A stretch of 64,000 nucleotides of DNA from NCBI RefSeq assembly GCF_001424585.1, contig NZ_LMPJ01000010.1, forward strand, positions 468 through 64,467, read 5' to 3'. This DNA is from Chryseobacterium sp. Leaf180 (GTDB lineage Bacteria > Bacteroidota > Bacteroidia > Flavobacteriales > Weeksellaceae). Position 1 is the first letter of the stretch, and each line of letters opens with the position of its first letter. Shown here in pieces: positions 27,852 through 36,922 of the stretch. The notes under the pieces were generated by a model. That model was given only the letters and a program-made list of their open reading frames with translations, was not told the DNA's origin and made no database searches. The position numbers and the translations under genes were made by a program.

Positions 27852-28748
27852 TTAAGAATAATATAGATCGTCTACGTTTGAACGCAGGAATCTCCAGGTT
27901 GCAATAATGGTGCTGAGCACAGTGATAAAAATTCCGACAGCGAGAATTCCGATTAGAAGCCAAACGTACTGGCTTGTATCCTGTACAAACGGCGTTTTTG
28001 TAGTGGTAGAGAAATAATACCAGATTCCACACACAGCGAGAATCCCTATAAAAGCGCCTAAAAGTCCCAGTACCAGAGCTTCTTTAATGAATGGCATCAA
28101 AATAAAACTTCTCTTAGCGCCTACCAGCTGCATGGTTTTAATAATAAATCTTCTTGAGAAAACTTTCAGCCTGATCGAGTTATTAATCAAGACAATCGCT
28201 AAAACTAAGAACAGTAAAGAAAATCCTAAAATCCATTTCAAAACGGTGTTGAGTTTATCATAAATTTTCTGAGATTCTGAATCGTTTCTTACGTCTACAA
28301 CGCCGGGAATGGTTTTTATCTGCTGCAAAACACTTCCTATTTTAAGAGAATCATTGTATTCCGGTTTTAGTGTAATCTCAATAGACGCCGGAAAAATATC
28401 TTCCTCAAAAAGTGCTTCACTGCTGATTCCGAGACTTTTTCTCGCCTCGTCAGCGGCCATTTTTTTGGTGATGTAATTGGTTTTCTTCACCGACTCAAAC
28501 TTCTGAATCTGATTTACGGCATCGGTTTCCATTTTAGCGACTTTGGCAGAATCTTTTGCATCGTAGTTTTCGTCGAAATAAGCGTTTACCACGAGCTGCT
28601 CCTTCAGATAATCCGAATATTTCTTCGCATTAATCAAAATAAGACCCGTGAGGCCCAAAAGAAATAATACCAGCGCGATACTGATGATCACGGTAATATT
28701 GCTTGAGCGCAGCCTTTTCTTATTAAACTCTTCTACAGATTTCGCCAT
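27852..28748 (-). CDS. ftsX: cell division protein FtsX
   Basis: A 298-residue FtsX-family permease-like protein. It has an N-terminal cytoplasmic stretch, a first membrane helix (about 20-40), a periplasmic domain (about 45-170), then three more helices near 180-200, 230-250 and 265-285. FtsX works with the ATPase FtsE to control peptidoglycan hydrolases at division; ftsE is not next to it here, as is usual in this group. Hydrophobic segments ITVIISIALVLFLLGLTGLI and LLGAFIGILAVCGIWYYF are clear. First gene of the run ftsX-DUF3098-uppP-truB. Confidence 0.9.
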   Translation of the reverse strand: MAKSVEEFNKKRLRSSNITVIISIALVLFLLGLTGLILINAKKYSDYLKEQLVVNAYFDENYDAKDSAKVAKMETDAVNQIQKFESVKKTNYITKKMAADEARKSLGISSEALFEEDIFPASIEITLKPEYNDSLKIGSVLQQIKTIPGVVDVRNDSESQKIYDKLNTVLKWILGFSLLFLVLAIVLINNSIRLKVFSRRFIIKTMQLVGAKRSFILMPFIKEALVLGLLGAFIGILAVCGIWYYFSTTTKTPFVQDTSQYVWLLIGILAVGIFITVLSTIIATWRFLRSNVDDLYYS

Positions 28749-28838
28749 TAATCCTAAAATTTTTGGCTAAAATAGAAAAAATCTTCCGAAATTTGGGGCG
28801 TATACAGGAAAATCATTGTTAACGAAATCATAAATAAC

Positions 28839-29609
28839 TTGAGCGTAAAAGCAAAAAAACATCTCGGCCAGCACTTTCTTACAGACGAAAATATTGCTAA
28901 GAAAATCGTCGACGGACTCAGCTATGAGGGCTACAGTAACGTTTTGGAAGTCGGACCCGGAATGGGCGTTCTCACCAAATATCTTCTTGAAAAAGAACAG
29001 AAAATTTATCTCGCCGAGATCGACAACGAGTCGATTGAATATCTGAAGAAAAACTATTCAAAAACTGCTGAGGATACTTTCAGAGGAGATTTCTTAAAAG
29101 AAGACTTTGAGTTTATCCGTGCTGATCAGTTGGCTGTAATCGGAAATTTTCCGTACAACATTTCTTCACAGATCCTTTTTAAAATCATCGATCATTACAG
29201 CAAAATTCCGGAGATGGTCGGCATGTTTCAGAAAGAAGTTGCAGAGCGTACAGCCGGCGTTCCACGGACAAAAGATTACGGAATTCTTTCGGTTCTCGTT
29301 CAGGCATATTATGATGTGACGTACCTTTTTACGGTACACGAAAATGTGTTCAATCCGCCACCAAAAGTGAAATCCGGTGTCATCAAACTTACCAGAAATC
29401 CAAAAGAAGGATTGGTAGGAAATGAAGTTTTGTTTAAGCAGATTGTAAAAGCAGGATTTAACCAGAGAAGAAAAAAACTTTCCAATTCTCTGAAAGTTTT
29501 AAATATTCCTGAAGAATTAAAAACGCATCCGTTTCTTGAAAAACGCGCAGAAGAGCTTTCGGTAAAAGATTTTATTGATTTTACCAAGCTCTGGAAAGAA
29601 TCGGTTTAA
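28839..29609 (+). CDS. rsmA: 16S rRNA (adenine1518/1519-N6)-dimethyltransferase
   Basis: A 256-residue KsgA/RsmA enzyme that dimethylates two adjacent adenines near the 3' end of 16S rRNA. It begins with KAKKHLGQHFL, contains the SAM motif VLEVGPGMGVLT, the catalytic NFPYNISSQ motif, and the C-terminal helical domain. The only plausible start is TTG at 28839; no in-frame ATG lies nearby and the family start aligns there. Its TAA overlaps the stop codon of topB, which converges from the right. Confidence 0.95.
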   Translation: MSVKAKKHLGQHFLTDENIAKKIVDGLSYEGYSNVLEVGPGMGVLTKYLLEKEQKIYLAEIDNESIEYLKKNYSKTAEDTFRGDFLKEDFEFIRADQLAVIGNFPYNISSQILFKIIDHYSKIPEMVGMFQKEVAERTAGVPRTKDYGILSVLVQAYYDVTYLFTVHENVFNPPPKVKSGVIKLTRNPKEGLVGNEVLFKQIVKAGFNQRRKKLSNSLKVLNIPEELKTHPFLEKRAEELSVKDFIDFTKLWKESV

Positions 29610-31717
29610 ATTAAATTCACAGAAAAATCAGAAGTCATCGTCAAAATGCCTTCTGATTTTTTTTCCGGATGCAGCGTAAAACCTTTCAGTTTAGAAGTTT
29701 TCCCTTTTAAAACCAAATCATTAAGCTGCCGGTCAGAAATTTTCTTCCCAAAAATCTCAAACGGAATTTTAAAACCGCAGTCTTTAAAAGCCAAACAGCC
29801 AACCGCCGTTTTTCCTGAAACCAGTTTATTGTTTTTGCATTTCGGACAGTTTATTTCTTCCCAACCCGGAATTTCTTTTTTAATTCTTGGCTCGCGTGTT
29901 TTTTTATCTTCAATTTTCGGCTCCTCGTGCAGACTGAAAACTTTTGCTTTTCCTGAAATCACTTTCCGGGTTAAATCAGTCACCATTTGAACGAGTTCTT
30001 CGCGAAACTTATTGGCTTCGTATTCGCCACTTTCAATTTTTCTAAGCTTGAGTTCCCATTCACCGGTGAGTTCCGGACTTTTTAAAACTTCGTCTTCGAT
30101 CGTATCAATCAGTTCAATTCCGGTTGCTGTCGCAATCAGGTTTTTCTTTTTACGCTCAATATATTTCCTTTTGAATAAAGTTTCAATAATATTGGCTCGC
30201 GTCGAAGGTCTTCCGATACCATTATTTTTAAGCATTTCGCGGAGCTCCTCATCATCAACCTGTTTGCCGGCAGTTTCCATGGCGCGCAACAGAGTCGCTT
30301 CGGTGAACGGCTTTGGCGGCGACGTTTTTCCCTGGTGAATAAAAGGATCATGCGGTCCGCTCTCACCTTTTTCAAAATTCGGGATCGTCTGTTCTTCCTC
30401 TTTTTCCTTTTCTGAAACTTCGGTTTTGTCTTTAGCGTATACTACCCGCCATCCTGGTTCTAAAATCTGTTTTCCGGAGGTTTTAAACGGAATCGTTCCC
30501 ACTTTAGCTTCCACCAAAGTATTCGAAATCTTACATTCCGGATAAAAAACTGCGATAAATCTTCTCGCGACAAGATCATAAATCTGCTTTTCTTCCCGAG
30601 TGAGACTTCCCGACGGCGAAATTTCTGTCGGAATAATCGCGTGGTGATCCGTTACTTTAGCATCATCAAAAACCGTTTTCGATTTTGGAATCGGCTGTTC
30701 CAGAAGTGGAGCAATTAACTCCGAATAAGGTTTCATACTGTGAAGAATTCCGCTGATCTTCGGATGCAGACTTTCCGAAAGATAGGTTGTATCGACACGA
30801 GGATAGGTCACATGCTTTTTCTCGTAAAGACTTTGGATATATTTCAGCGTATGATCTGCCGAAAAGCTGTATTTCTTATTCGCCTCTACCTGAAGTGCAG
30901 TAAGATCAAACAACCTCGGATTTTTCTCTTTTCCCTCTTTTATTTCAAAGGAAACAATTTCGAACAGATTTCCTTTCAGATATTCCAGACCTTTTGTAGC
31001 GCGGTCAGCAGTTTTGAGACGGTCAATGGCAGCCGTGAAAATCACTTCGCGGTATTTCGTTTTCAGTTCCCAGTATTCTTCAGTCGCAAAAGCATCAATT
31101 TCTTTCTGACGCTGTACGAGCATCGCCAACGTGGGCGTCTGTACTCTTCCAATCGATAAAACTGCCTTATTTCCACCAAATTTTTTCGTGAAAAGCCGTG
31201 TTGCGTTGATGCCTAAAAGCCAGTCTCCTATTGCCCGGGCATTTCCTGCGAGGTAGAGATTTTTATAGTCTTCAGCAGGTTTCAGTTTTTCAAAACCTTC
31301 TTTTATCGCTTCTTCTGTCAGCGACGAAATCCATAACCGCTGAACGGGTTTGTTGCACTTTGCTTTCTGCAAAACCCACCGCTGAATAAGCTCTCCTTCC
31401 TGCCCGGCATCACCGCAGTTGATGACTTCATCGCATTCTGCCACCAGCCTTTCGATGATTTTAAACTGTGCTTCCACGCCTTTATTCGGAATCAGTTTAA
31501 TGCCAAAATTTTTCGGGATAATCGGTAAGAAAATAAGATTCCAGCTTTTAAGTTCCGGACCGTAATCATGAGGTTCTTTTAAAGTACAGAGATGCCCAAA
31601 AGTCCATGTCACGCAGTAGCCATTGCCTTCCATATAACCCTGTTTGGGCATGGTCGCGCCCAAAACTTTGGCAATATCTCTGGCGACACTCGGTTTTTCG
31701 GCAATGCAAAGCTTCAT
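29606..31717 (-). CDS. topB: DNA topoisomerase III
   Basis: A 703-residue type IA topoisomerase. It starts MKLCIAEKPSVARDIAKVLG (Toprim domain); an ATG 27 bp upstream would add an extra QAVEELKK leader and is less likely. Later come the acidic DxD-type region GDAGQEGELI, the active-site tyrosine region (SIGRVQTPTLAMLV then YPRVDTTYL), and a C-terminal zinc-ribbon-like segment INCPKCKNNKLVSG...GCLAFKDCGF with four cysteines. It decatenates and relaxes DNA through single-strand passage. An unusual 22-bp repeat array lies upstream of it. Confidence 0.93.
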   Translation of the reverse strand: MKLCIAEKPSVARDIAKVLGATMPKQGYMEGNGYCVTWTFGHLCTLKEPHDYGPELKSWNLIFLPIIPKNFGIKLIPNKGVEAQFKIIERLVAECDEVINCGDAGQEGELIQRWVLQKAKCNKPVQRLWISSLTEEAIKEGFEKLKPAEDYKNLYLAGNARAIGDWLLGINATRLFTKKFGGNKAVLSIGRVQTPTLAMLVQRQKEIDAFATEEYWELKTKYREVIFTAAIDRLKTADRATKGLEYLKGNLFEIVSFEIKEGKEKNPRLFDLTALQVEANKKYSFSADHTLKYIQSLYEKKHVTYPRVDTTYLSESLHPKISGILHSMKPYSELIAPLLEQPIPKSKTVFDDAKVTDHHAIIPTEISPSGSLTREEKQIYDLVARRFIAVFYPECKISNTLVEAKVGTIPFKTSGKQILEPGWRVVYAKDKTEVSEKEKEEEQTIPNFEKGESGPHDPFIHQGKTSPPKPFTEATLLRAMETAGKQVDDEELREMLKNNGIGRPSTRANIIETLFKRKYIERKKKNLIATATGIELIDTIEDEVLKSPELTGEWELKLRKIESGEYEANKFREELVQMVTDLTRKVISGKAKVFSLHEEPKIEDKKTREPRIKKEIPGWEEINCPKCKNNKLVSGKTAVGCLAFKDCGFKIPFEIFGKKISDRQLNDLVLKGKTSKLKGFTLHPEKKSEGILTMTSDFSVNLI

Positions 31718-31791
31718 CTTCTTTAATTCTTCTACGGCCTGCAAAAATCGGAAATTTTAATGACAATTGTACGCTGATTGCTTTTCATCTC

Positions 31792-31799
31792 CAAAATTA
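31792..31799 (-). promoter_or_regulatory. candidate -7 box for topB
   Basis: TAATTTTG on the minus strand fits TAnnTTTG, 75 bp before the topB start. No convincing TTG element was seen 17-20 bp upstream. The 22-bp array begins about 130 bp further upstream. Confidence 0.35.
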
Positions 31800-31927
31800 T
31801 CTCTTCAATATTCATTTAAATCAGGAAGATTTTAATTCTTAAAACGCCAAGCAGTTAGCATTTTAAAGAACAAAATCTAACTGCAAAAAGCATTGAAAAT
31901 TCATCTTATAATTTCATTCAAAACAAC

Positions 31928-32103
31928 TTATGCGCATAACTTCAGCAATTCATGCGCATAAACCGATCAACTTATGCGCATAAATTCTCTAAGTCATGCG
32001 CATGACTTCACTAAGTTATATATATAAATTCAACAAATTATATATATGATTTTTCTAAGTTATATATATGAATTAATCAACTCATCCGCATGAAATTCCA
32101 CAG
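31928..32103. repeat. eight 22-bp units, each with a 12-bp near-palindromic core
   Basis: Cores start at 31928, 31950, 31972, 31994, 32016, 32038, 32060 and 32082, exactly 22 bp apart. They are TTATGCGCATAA, TCATGCGCATAA, TTATGCGCATAA, TCATGCGCATGA, TTATATATATAA, TTATATATATGA (twice) and TCATCCGCATGA. The general form is TYAT-4-ATRA. Cores 1, 3, 4 and 5 are perfect palindromes even though their centres differ (GCGC or ATAT). The 10-bp linkers are looser and tend to read NTTCNNYAAS. The period is not a multiple of three, so this is not coding; at two helical turns the sites would lie on nearly the same face of DNA. It sits between sdaA and topB, upstream of topB. Confidence 0.9.
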
Positions 32104-32140
32104 ACAATTCAAGATGCCTTTTCCGCTTTATGTTTTAAAC

Positions 32141-32170
32141 AAAAAAAGCTGCCCAAAAGAGAGCAGCTTT
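32141..32170 (-). terminator. terminator after sdaA
   Basis: AAAGCTGC at 32145-32152 pairs with GCAGCTTT at 32163-32170, followed by a T run on the minus strand. Confidence 0.75.
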
Positions 32171-32195
32171 CTGTATTTATTTTACATTAAAACCG

Positions 32196-33614
32196 TTAGC
32201 ATTCCGGCACATTCACGGCGATGGCAAGACCGCCTTCCGAAGTTTCTTTAAAACGGTCGCTCATCGAAAGTGCCGTTTCCCACATCGTCTGGATAACCGC
32301 ATCCAAACTCACTTTTGCTTTCGCAGGATCGCTTTCCAAGGCAATATTTGCTGCGGTAATGGCTTTCATCGCGCCCATCGTATTTCTTTCGATACACGGA
32401 ATCTGCACCAAACCCCGAATCGGATCGCAGGTTAAACCCAAGTGATGTTCCATGGCAATTTCTGCAGCCATCAAAACCTGCCCGACACTTCCGCCGAGAA
32501 TTTCGGTTAAACCAGCTGCAGCCATCGCGGAAGACACCCCGATCTCTGCCTGACAGCCACCCATCGCCGCTGAAATAGTGGCATTTTTCTTAAATAAAGT
32601 TCCGATTTCCCCGGCGACAAGTAAAAAACGGATGATGTCTTCTTCACTGTTTGCTTCGGTAAAAGCCTGAGAATACATTAACACTGCGGGTATAACGCCA
32701 CTAGCACCGTTTGTGGGAGCCGTAATAATTCTTCCGAAACTTGCATTTTCCTCATTCACTGCCAGTGCAAAACAGGAAATCCACTTATTGATATTGGTAA
32801 ACGTTTCTTCTGCATCTACCACCAACTGAAACCATTCGTCTCTGTTTTTATAAATTTTTTCTCCGAGAAGTTTTCTGTTAATTCCTGCAGCGCGCCGCGA
32901 AACATTGAGTCCGCCAGGCAAAACACCTTCTTTATTCACGCCTTTGTAGATGCATTCTTTGATGTTCTCCCAGATGATGAGTGCTTCTTTTCTCGTTTCA
33001 TCCTGCGGCCGCCAGCTTTCTTCATTCATAAAAATCAGGTCTGATATTTTATTTAAACCCAATTTCTCGCAGTATTTTAAAATATCCGAACCGTGATGAC
33101 AAGGATACAACGTGCGCACGCATTGTTTCTCGATGGAGTTTTTTTCCTGACTGGCAATGAAACCGCCACCGACAGAATAGAAATCCTGCACCAACTCAGT
33201 TCCGTCTTCAAAGACGGCTTTAAAAATCATTCCGTTGGGATGGAAATCTAAAGATTTTGATTTGTTTAAAATCAAATGGTGGCCGTAAACAAAGGGTATC
33301 AGCTTTTCTCCACCGAGATTCAGCGTATTGCTCGTCTTGATATGCTCAACAATTTCGTCGATTTTCGAAGTATTGATGGTTTTAAAATCTTCACCATTCA
33401 GACCAAGCATTCCTGCGATGTCGGTTCCGTGGCCGATTCCTGTTTTTGCCAGGGAACCGAAAAATTCAAGGAAAACTTCTTTCACCTCAACAATTGAGCG
33501 CTCTCTTTTAATGATTCTGATGAATGCCGACGCGGCGTTCCAAGGTCCCATCGTGTGCGAACTCGAAGGCCCGATGCCCACTTTAATAATCTCAAAAACC
33601 GAAATAGATTCCAT
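32196..33614 (-). CDS. sdaA: L-serine ammonia-lyase (single-chain, iron-sulfur type)
   Basis: A 472-residue enzyme that converts L-serine to pyruvate and ammonia. The beta-type N-terminal domain carries GPSSSHTMGPWNAA. The alpha domain ends with the iron-sulfur ligand region CDPIRGLVQIPCIERNTMGA, which has two of the cluster cysteines. The length is that of the fused one-chain form, as in E. coli SdaA. Stand-alone gene with its own promoter about 25 bp upstream and its own terminator. Confidence 0.95.
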   Translation of the reverse strand: MESISVFEIIKVGIGPSSSHTMGPWNAASAFIRIIKRERSIVEVKEVFLEFFGSLAKTGIGHGTDIAGMLGLNGEDFKTINTSKIDEIVEHIKTSNTLNLGGEKLIPFVYGHHLILNKSKSLDFHPNGMIFKAVFEDGTELVQDFYSVGGGFIASQEKNSIEKQCVRTLYPCHHGSDILKYCEKLGLNKISDLIFMNEESWRPQDETRKEALIIWENIKECIYKGVNKEGVLPGGLNVSRRAAGINRKLLGEKIYKNRDEWFQLVVDAEETFTNINKWISCFALAVNEENASFGRIITAPTNGASGVIPAVLMYSQAFTEANSEEDIIRFLLVAGEIGTLFKKNATISAAMGGCQAEIGVSSAMAAAGLTEILGGSVGQVLMAAEIAMEHHLGLTCDPIRGLVQIPCIERNTMGAMKAITAANIALESDPAKAKVSLDAVIQTMWETALSMSDRFKETSEGGLAIAVNVPEC

Positions 33615-33636
33615 AGCTTACTGCATATTCTTAGAG

Positions 33637-33664
33637 CAAAGATACGGGATATAAGTGATAGCAA
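33637..33664 (-). promoter_or_regulatory. promoter for sdaA
   Basis: TATCTTTG on the minus strand (33644-33637) fits the -7 consensus. TTG at 33664-33662 lies 17 bp upstream. The leader is about 20 nt. Confidence 0.55.
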
Positions 33665-33701
33665 TCAACCGGAAAAACTGCGATAGTTACTGAAAATTCT
33701 A

Positions 33702-34340
33702 TTACACAAAAATCTTTTTGAGAAGCAAAGAAACCTCACGGTGTTTTGTTGCCGGAAAAAGATGCGTCCCGTTTTTTATAACGTAATCTGGTTTTGAATT
33801 TTTTACCGGAAATACAATGTCTTTGTCGCCCAAAATCTGAACAACATCCGGCAGTTCTGTAAATTTCCATTCCGCAATTCTCTCGACCGACCATTTCAGA
33901 TAGTAAGGATCGCGCATCTGAAAATATTCTGCAATTTTCGGATTATCAGGATCGAAAAACCTGCGGAACCTTTTGTAAAGAATTGAGGATTTATCGAAGA
34001 ATTTTATCGGCAGAAACTTCGGAATTCTTGTCAGTTCGCCCATTTTTATAAGACGCGGTTTTTCAAGATCAGATTTTATGCTTCCGAGAATCACGGTTTT
34101 TTTTGCCGGCTTTAAAAGATTAATTTCCTGTACCAGAAATCCGCCAAAGGAATATCCGAGGAGATAAAAATCCTCAGAATCATCAATATTTTCTGCCATG
34201 CGCTGCACGTAACCGGCAAACTTTTCGTTTTGCTCAGGAATCAGCCAGTCGAGAAAGACAGCCTCATGCTCAGGTGAAAATTCCAGCTTTTCCAACACTT
34301 TAGAACCTGCACCAAGACCGCTTATCACATAGATTTTCAT
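33702..34340 (-). CDS. alpha/beta-hydrolase fold protein
   Basis: A 212-residue protein with the nucleophile elbow GYSFGG (Ser in YLLGYSFGGFLVQE), a glycine-rich start (ISGLGAGSKVLEKL) and a late Asp/His pair (GDKDIVFP, NGTHLFP) that would complete a Ser-Asp-His triad. There is no signal peptide, so it is cytoplasmic. The substrate is unknown. The gene stands alone: the upstream neighbour is closed by a terminator at 34357-34388. Confidence 0.75.
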   Translation of the reverse strand: MKIYVISGLGAGSKVLEKLEFSPEHEAVFLDWLIPEQNEKFAGYVQRMAENIDDSEDFYLLGYSFGGFLVQEINLLKPAKKTVILGSIKSDLEKPRLIKMGELTRIPKFLPIKFFDKSSILYKRFRRFFDPDNPKIAEYFQMRDPYYLKWSVERIAEWKFTELPDVVQILGDKDIVFPVKNSKPDYVIKNGTHLFPATKHREVSLLLKKIFV

Positions 34341-34356
34341 ATTCCGAAAATATAAA

Positions 34357-34388
34357 AAAAGAGCAACTTATAAAATAAGCTGCTCTTT
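34357..34388 (-). terminator. terminator after the first YceI gene
   Basis: AAAGAGCA and TGCTCTTT form the outer arms, with CTTAT/ATAAG inside. A and T runs flank it. Confidence 0.75.
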
Positions 34389-34410
34389 AATGTTTTGTTA
34401 AAAATAAGGT

Positions 34411-35022
34411 CTACAAAGGTCTTTCGTTGTCGATTTTCTGCGTAGATAATTTAAACTGAATATCCATCTCATCTTTGATGAAGTAATCTTTCAGTGAATT
34501 CTGATAATAAATCTTGAAATCTCTTCTGTTTAAAGAAAATCTTGAAGATTCGATCTCTACTGTAAACTGTGTCACGTGAACATTCGCCGGGAAAGAAATG
34601 GTTTTTCTCACACCTTTGATCGTTACATCGCCGAAGATCGTAGAGTTATATTCTGCATTTGCCAGCGGAATAATTTTCTTCAGATGAAATTTTGCCGTCG
34701 GGAATTTTTTAACCTCGAAAAAGTTGTTTCCTTTCAGATCGTTGGTCAGTTTATCTTTATCTGCGCCAGTAAGATCATCCACGGTAAGGCTGCGCATGTC
34801 GATCACAAACTCGCCATCTACCAGAACGGTATTGTCAAACGTGAATTTTCCGCTTTTCAGCTTCAATGTGCCGTAGTGTGATGTAGGTACGGTTTTCACG
34901 ACTTTGTGTCCCCACCACTTTATTTCTGATGTTACAACTTTCGATATCTTATCTCCTTTTTTCTGTGCCACAACAAATGATACGCCCACACACATCATCA
35001 TCAGTACTAAAAATCTTTTCAT
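34411..35022 (-). CDS. YceI family protein
   Basis: A 203-residue exported protein (signal peptide about 1-19) of the YceI family, lipocalin-like barrels that bind long isoprenoid or other lipids. Shared pattern: KWWGHKVVKTVPTSHYGTLKLKSG, a strand with FVIDMRSLTVDDL, FFEVKKFPTAKF and GDVTIKGVRKTISFPA. It is a diverged paralogue of the next gene upstream (35101-35667), in the same order and orientation. In vivo role unknown in this group. Confidence 0.85.
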   Translation of the reverse strand: MKRFLVLMMMCVGVSFVVAQKKGDKISKVVTSEIKWWGHKVVKTVPTSHYGTLKLKSGKFTFDNTVLVDGEFVIDMRSLTVDDLTGADKDKLTNDLKGNNFFEVKKFPTAKFHLKKIIPLANAEYNSTIFGDVTIKGVRKTISFPANVHVTQFTVEIESSRFSLNRRDFKIYYQNSLKDYFIKDEMDIQFKLSTQKIDNERPL

Positions 35023-35056
35023 TCTTTTTTATTTACAATTCAACAAAAATAAAAAA

Positions 35057-35079
35057 AAGTGCAGAACTTCTGCACTTTT
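35057..35079 (-). terminator. terminator between the two YceI genes
   Basis: A near-perfect palindrome AAAGTGCAGAA/TTCTGCACTTT, with a T run on the minus strand. It implies that the two YceI genes are not simply co-transcribed. Confidence 0.75.
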
Positions 35080-35100
35080 GTCAATATTTTTTTGATTAAA

Positions 35101-35667
35101 TTATTTAGCGGTTACCTTTACCAGCATATCGATATCATCTTTGATAAAAACATCCTGCGCGCCAGATTTGTAATTCACATCAAATTTCTGTCTGTCGATC
35201 GGAAATTTATCAGACACCAAAGAAACTACGCCTTTGCTGTTGGAAATTTTCGCAGGGAACGTAATGCTGTTGGTTTTACCTTTTACCGTAAGATCGCCAG
35301 TCACCATTTTATTGAAAATCTTGTCGCTGTTGTTTTTTACCGAGGTAATTGTAAAAGTTGCATTCGGAAATTTTTCTACCTCGAAAAAGTCTCCGTTTTT
35401 CAGGTGACCGTTCAGTTTTCCCTGGTATTCACCTGAAAGATCGGTTGCGTTGATCGAAGTCATATCCAATACGAAACTTCCTCCTACTACGTCATTTCCT
35501 TTCATAATCAGGTTGCCGGATTTTACGTTCACTGTCCCGTCATGCGAGCTGGCTTCTGTTTTGGCAACTTTATATCCCCACCAATGTACATCAGATCCAA
35601 CTACTTTTTTAGTCTGTCCGAAAGCTAATCCGCTGACCAAAACTGCGGCAAATAATAATTTTTTCAT
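35101..35667 (-). CDS. YceI family protein
   Basis: A 188-residue exported protein (signal peptide about 1-17, ending AFGQ) of the YceI lipocalin-like family. It has HWWGYKVAKTEASSHDGTV, FVLDMTSINATDLSGEYQGK, DFFEVEKFPNATFTI and GDLTVKGKTNSITFPAK. It matches its neighbour at 34411-35022 over the whole length, so the pair arose by duplication. A CAAAGATA box at 35696-35703 (TATCTTTG on the minus strand) is a likely promoter element. Confidence 0.88.
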   Translation of the reverse strand: MKKLLFAAVLVSGLAFGQTKKVVGSDVHWWGYKVAKTEASSHDGTVNVKSGNLIMKGNDVVGGSFVLDMTSINATDLSGEYQGKLNGHLKNGDFFEVEKFPNATFTITSVKNNSDKIFNKMVTGDLTVKGKTNSITFPAKISNSKGVVSLVSDKFPIDRQKFDVNYKSGAQDVFIKDDIDMLVKVTAK

Positions 35668-35759
35668 GTTTAAATAAACTGTTCTGTTAATGGCGCAAAG
35701 ATAAGCTCATTTACGGAACGTGAAAATTGATCTATGATAATAAAAAAACTAAAAAAAAT

Positions 35760-36815
35760 TTATTCGTTGAAATATGCTGTGTAAAGCACCACTCCGTTTA
35801 TGCTGGTACTGTCTGTATCGATCAGATAAAGCGGGATATTCTTCAGCATATTTTCCATTTTATCGCTGATTTTGAATTTCTCGTAAAATTTATCTTTATC
35901 AATATATCTTTTTATCGTCTGCGGAATATCACCGGCAATCAAAAGTCCACCGGTAGCTTTTAATTTTAAAGTAAGATTATTTGCCTCACGCGCCAGGAAT
36001 TCAAGAAAAGTATCGAGTGCAATCTTGCAGATCATAACATCTTGCTCCATTGCGGCTTTAAATATTTCCTCCGTGAAATTTCCGTTGGCATTGGCAAGTT
36101 TTTCTGCCAGCCATTCAGGTTCAGGATGTCTTTTCACATCGCGCAGAAAGCGGTAGATATTAAACAGACCAGTTTTAGAAAGTACCGTTTCCCAGCTTAC
36201 AATTCCGTATATATTATTTAAAAACTGATAAAACTCTACCTCAACCGTCGTACGTGGCGAAAACTCAGAATGACCACCTTCTGTCGCAAAAGGACGCAGA
36301 TATTTACCGTCGAAAAAATAACCGGCTTCTCCCAAACCATTTCCAGGCGCCAGAATGGCCACATTTCCTTTCTCGAGCTGTCCACTTGTATAGATCGGAT
36401 CAAGATCCTTATCCTGCAATAAAGCAATTCCGTAAGCGGCAGCTTCCTGATCATTCAGAAGATACACTTTTTCAAATCCAAATTTAGAAGCATAATCAGA
36501 TTCATAGATATCCCAACCGATACGCTGTGGCGCACTGCGGCCGTTAAAAACCGGTCCCGGAACAGAAATTCCCAGACGTTTGGCATCAGTGATATTATTG
36601 CGCTGCATAAACTGCGTAAGAATTTCCGAAAAATCAGAGTAATTTTTTGTTGGGAAATCTTCTTTTACGGTCATCTCTACACCACCGTTCTGAGAAATGT
36701 AATGTGCTACGGTAGTAAGGTCTTCGCGAAGATTAGCTCCGATAATAGAGATATTATGATTGCTGCTGTTTTTCACACCCGGAAGAAACAACGGGAATTT
36801 TGGATTTAGATTCAT
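35760..36815 (-). CDS. glk: glucokinase
   Basis: A 351-residue ROK-independent glucokinase of the Glk (hexokinase fold) family that phosphorylates glucose with ATP. Seen are GVKNSSNHNISIIGANL near the N-terminus, GISVPGPVFNG, LNDQEAAAYGIA, APGNGLGEAGYF, EGGHSEF (sugar-binding) and the late KATGGLLIAGDI. I start at the ATG at 36815; a TTG 18 bp upstream is possible but less likely. It is transcribed alone to the left. Confidence 0.85.
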   Translation of the reverse strand: MNLNPKFPLFLPGVKNSSNHNISIIGANLREDLTTVAHYISQNGGVEMTVKEDFPTKNYSDFSEILTQFMQRNNITDAKRLGISVPGPVFNGRSAPQRIGWDIYESDYASKFGFEKVYLLNDQEAAAYGIALLQDKDLDPIYTSGQLEKGNVAILAPGNGLGEAGYFFDGKYLRPFATEGGHSEFSPRTTVEVEFYQFLNNIYGIVSWETVLSKTGLFNIYRFLRDVKRHPEPEWLAEKLANANGNFTEEIFKAAMEQDVMICKIALDTFLEFLAREANNLTLKLKATGGLLIAGDIPQTIKRYIDKDKFYEKFKISDKMENMLKNIPLYLIDTDSTSINGVVLYTAYFNE

Positions 36816-36870
36816 AGTGGCATATTTTATCAAATATAATAATAGTTTTGAAAACAGTAAAGGGAAAAGA

Positions 36871-36900
36871 AAAACCTTTTCGAAATTGTGAAAAGGTTTT
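36871..36900 (-). terminator. terminator after the small outer-membrane protein gene
   Basis: AAAACCTTTTC pairs with GAAAAGGTTTT around a short loop; T run on the minus strand. Confidence 0.8.
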
Positions 36901-36922
36901 TTGTCTGATTTTTGTCGCTAAA

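Noticed and set aside
31928..32103. CRISPR array
   Set aside because: Units are only 22 bp, the linkers are 10 bp and similar to each other, and no cas genes are nearby.
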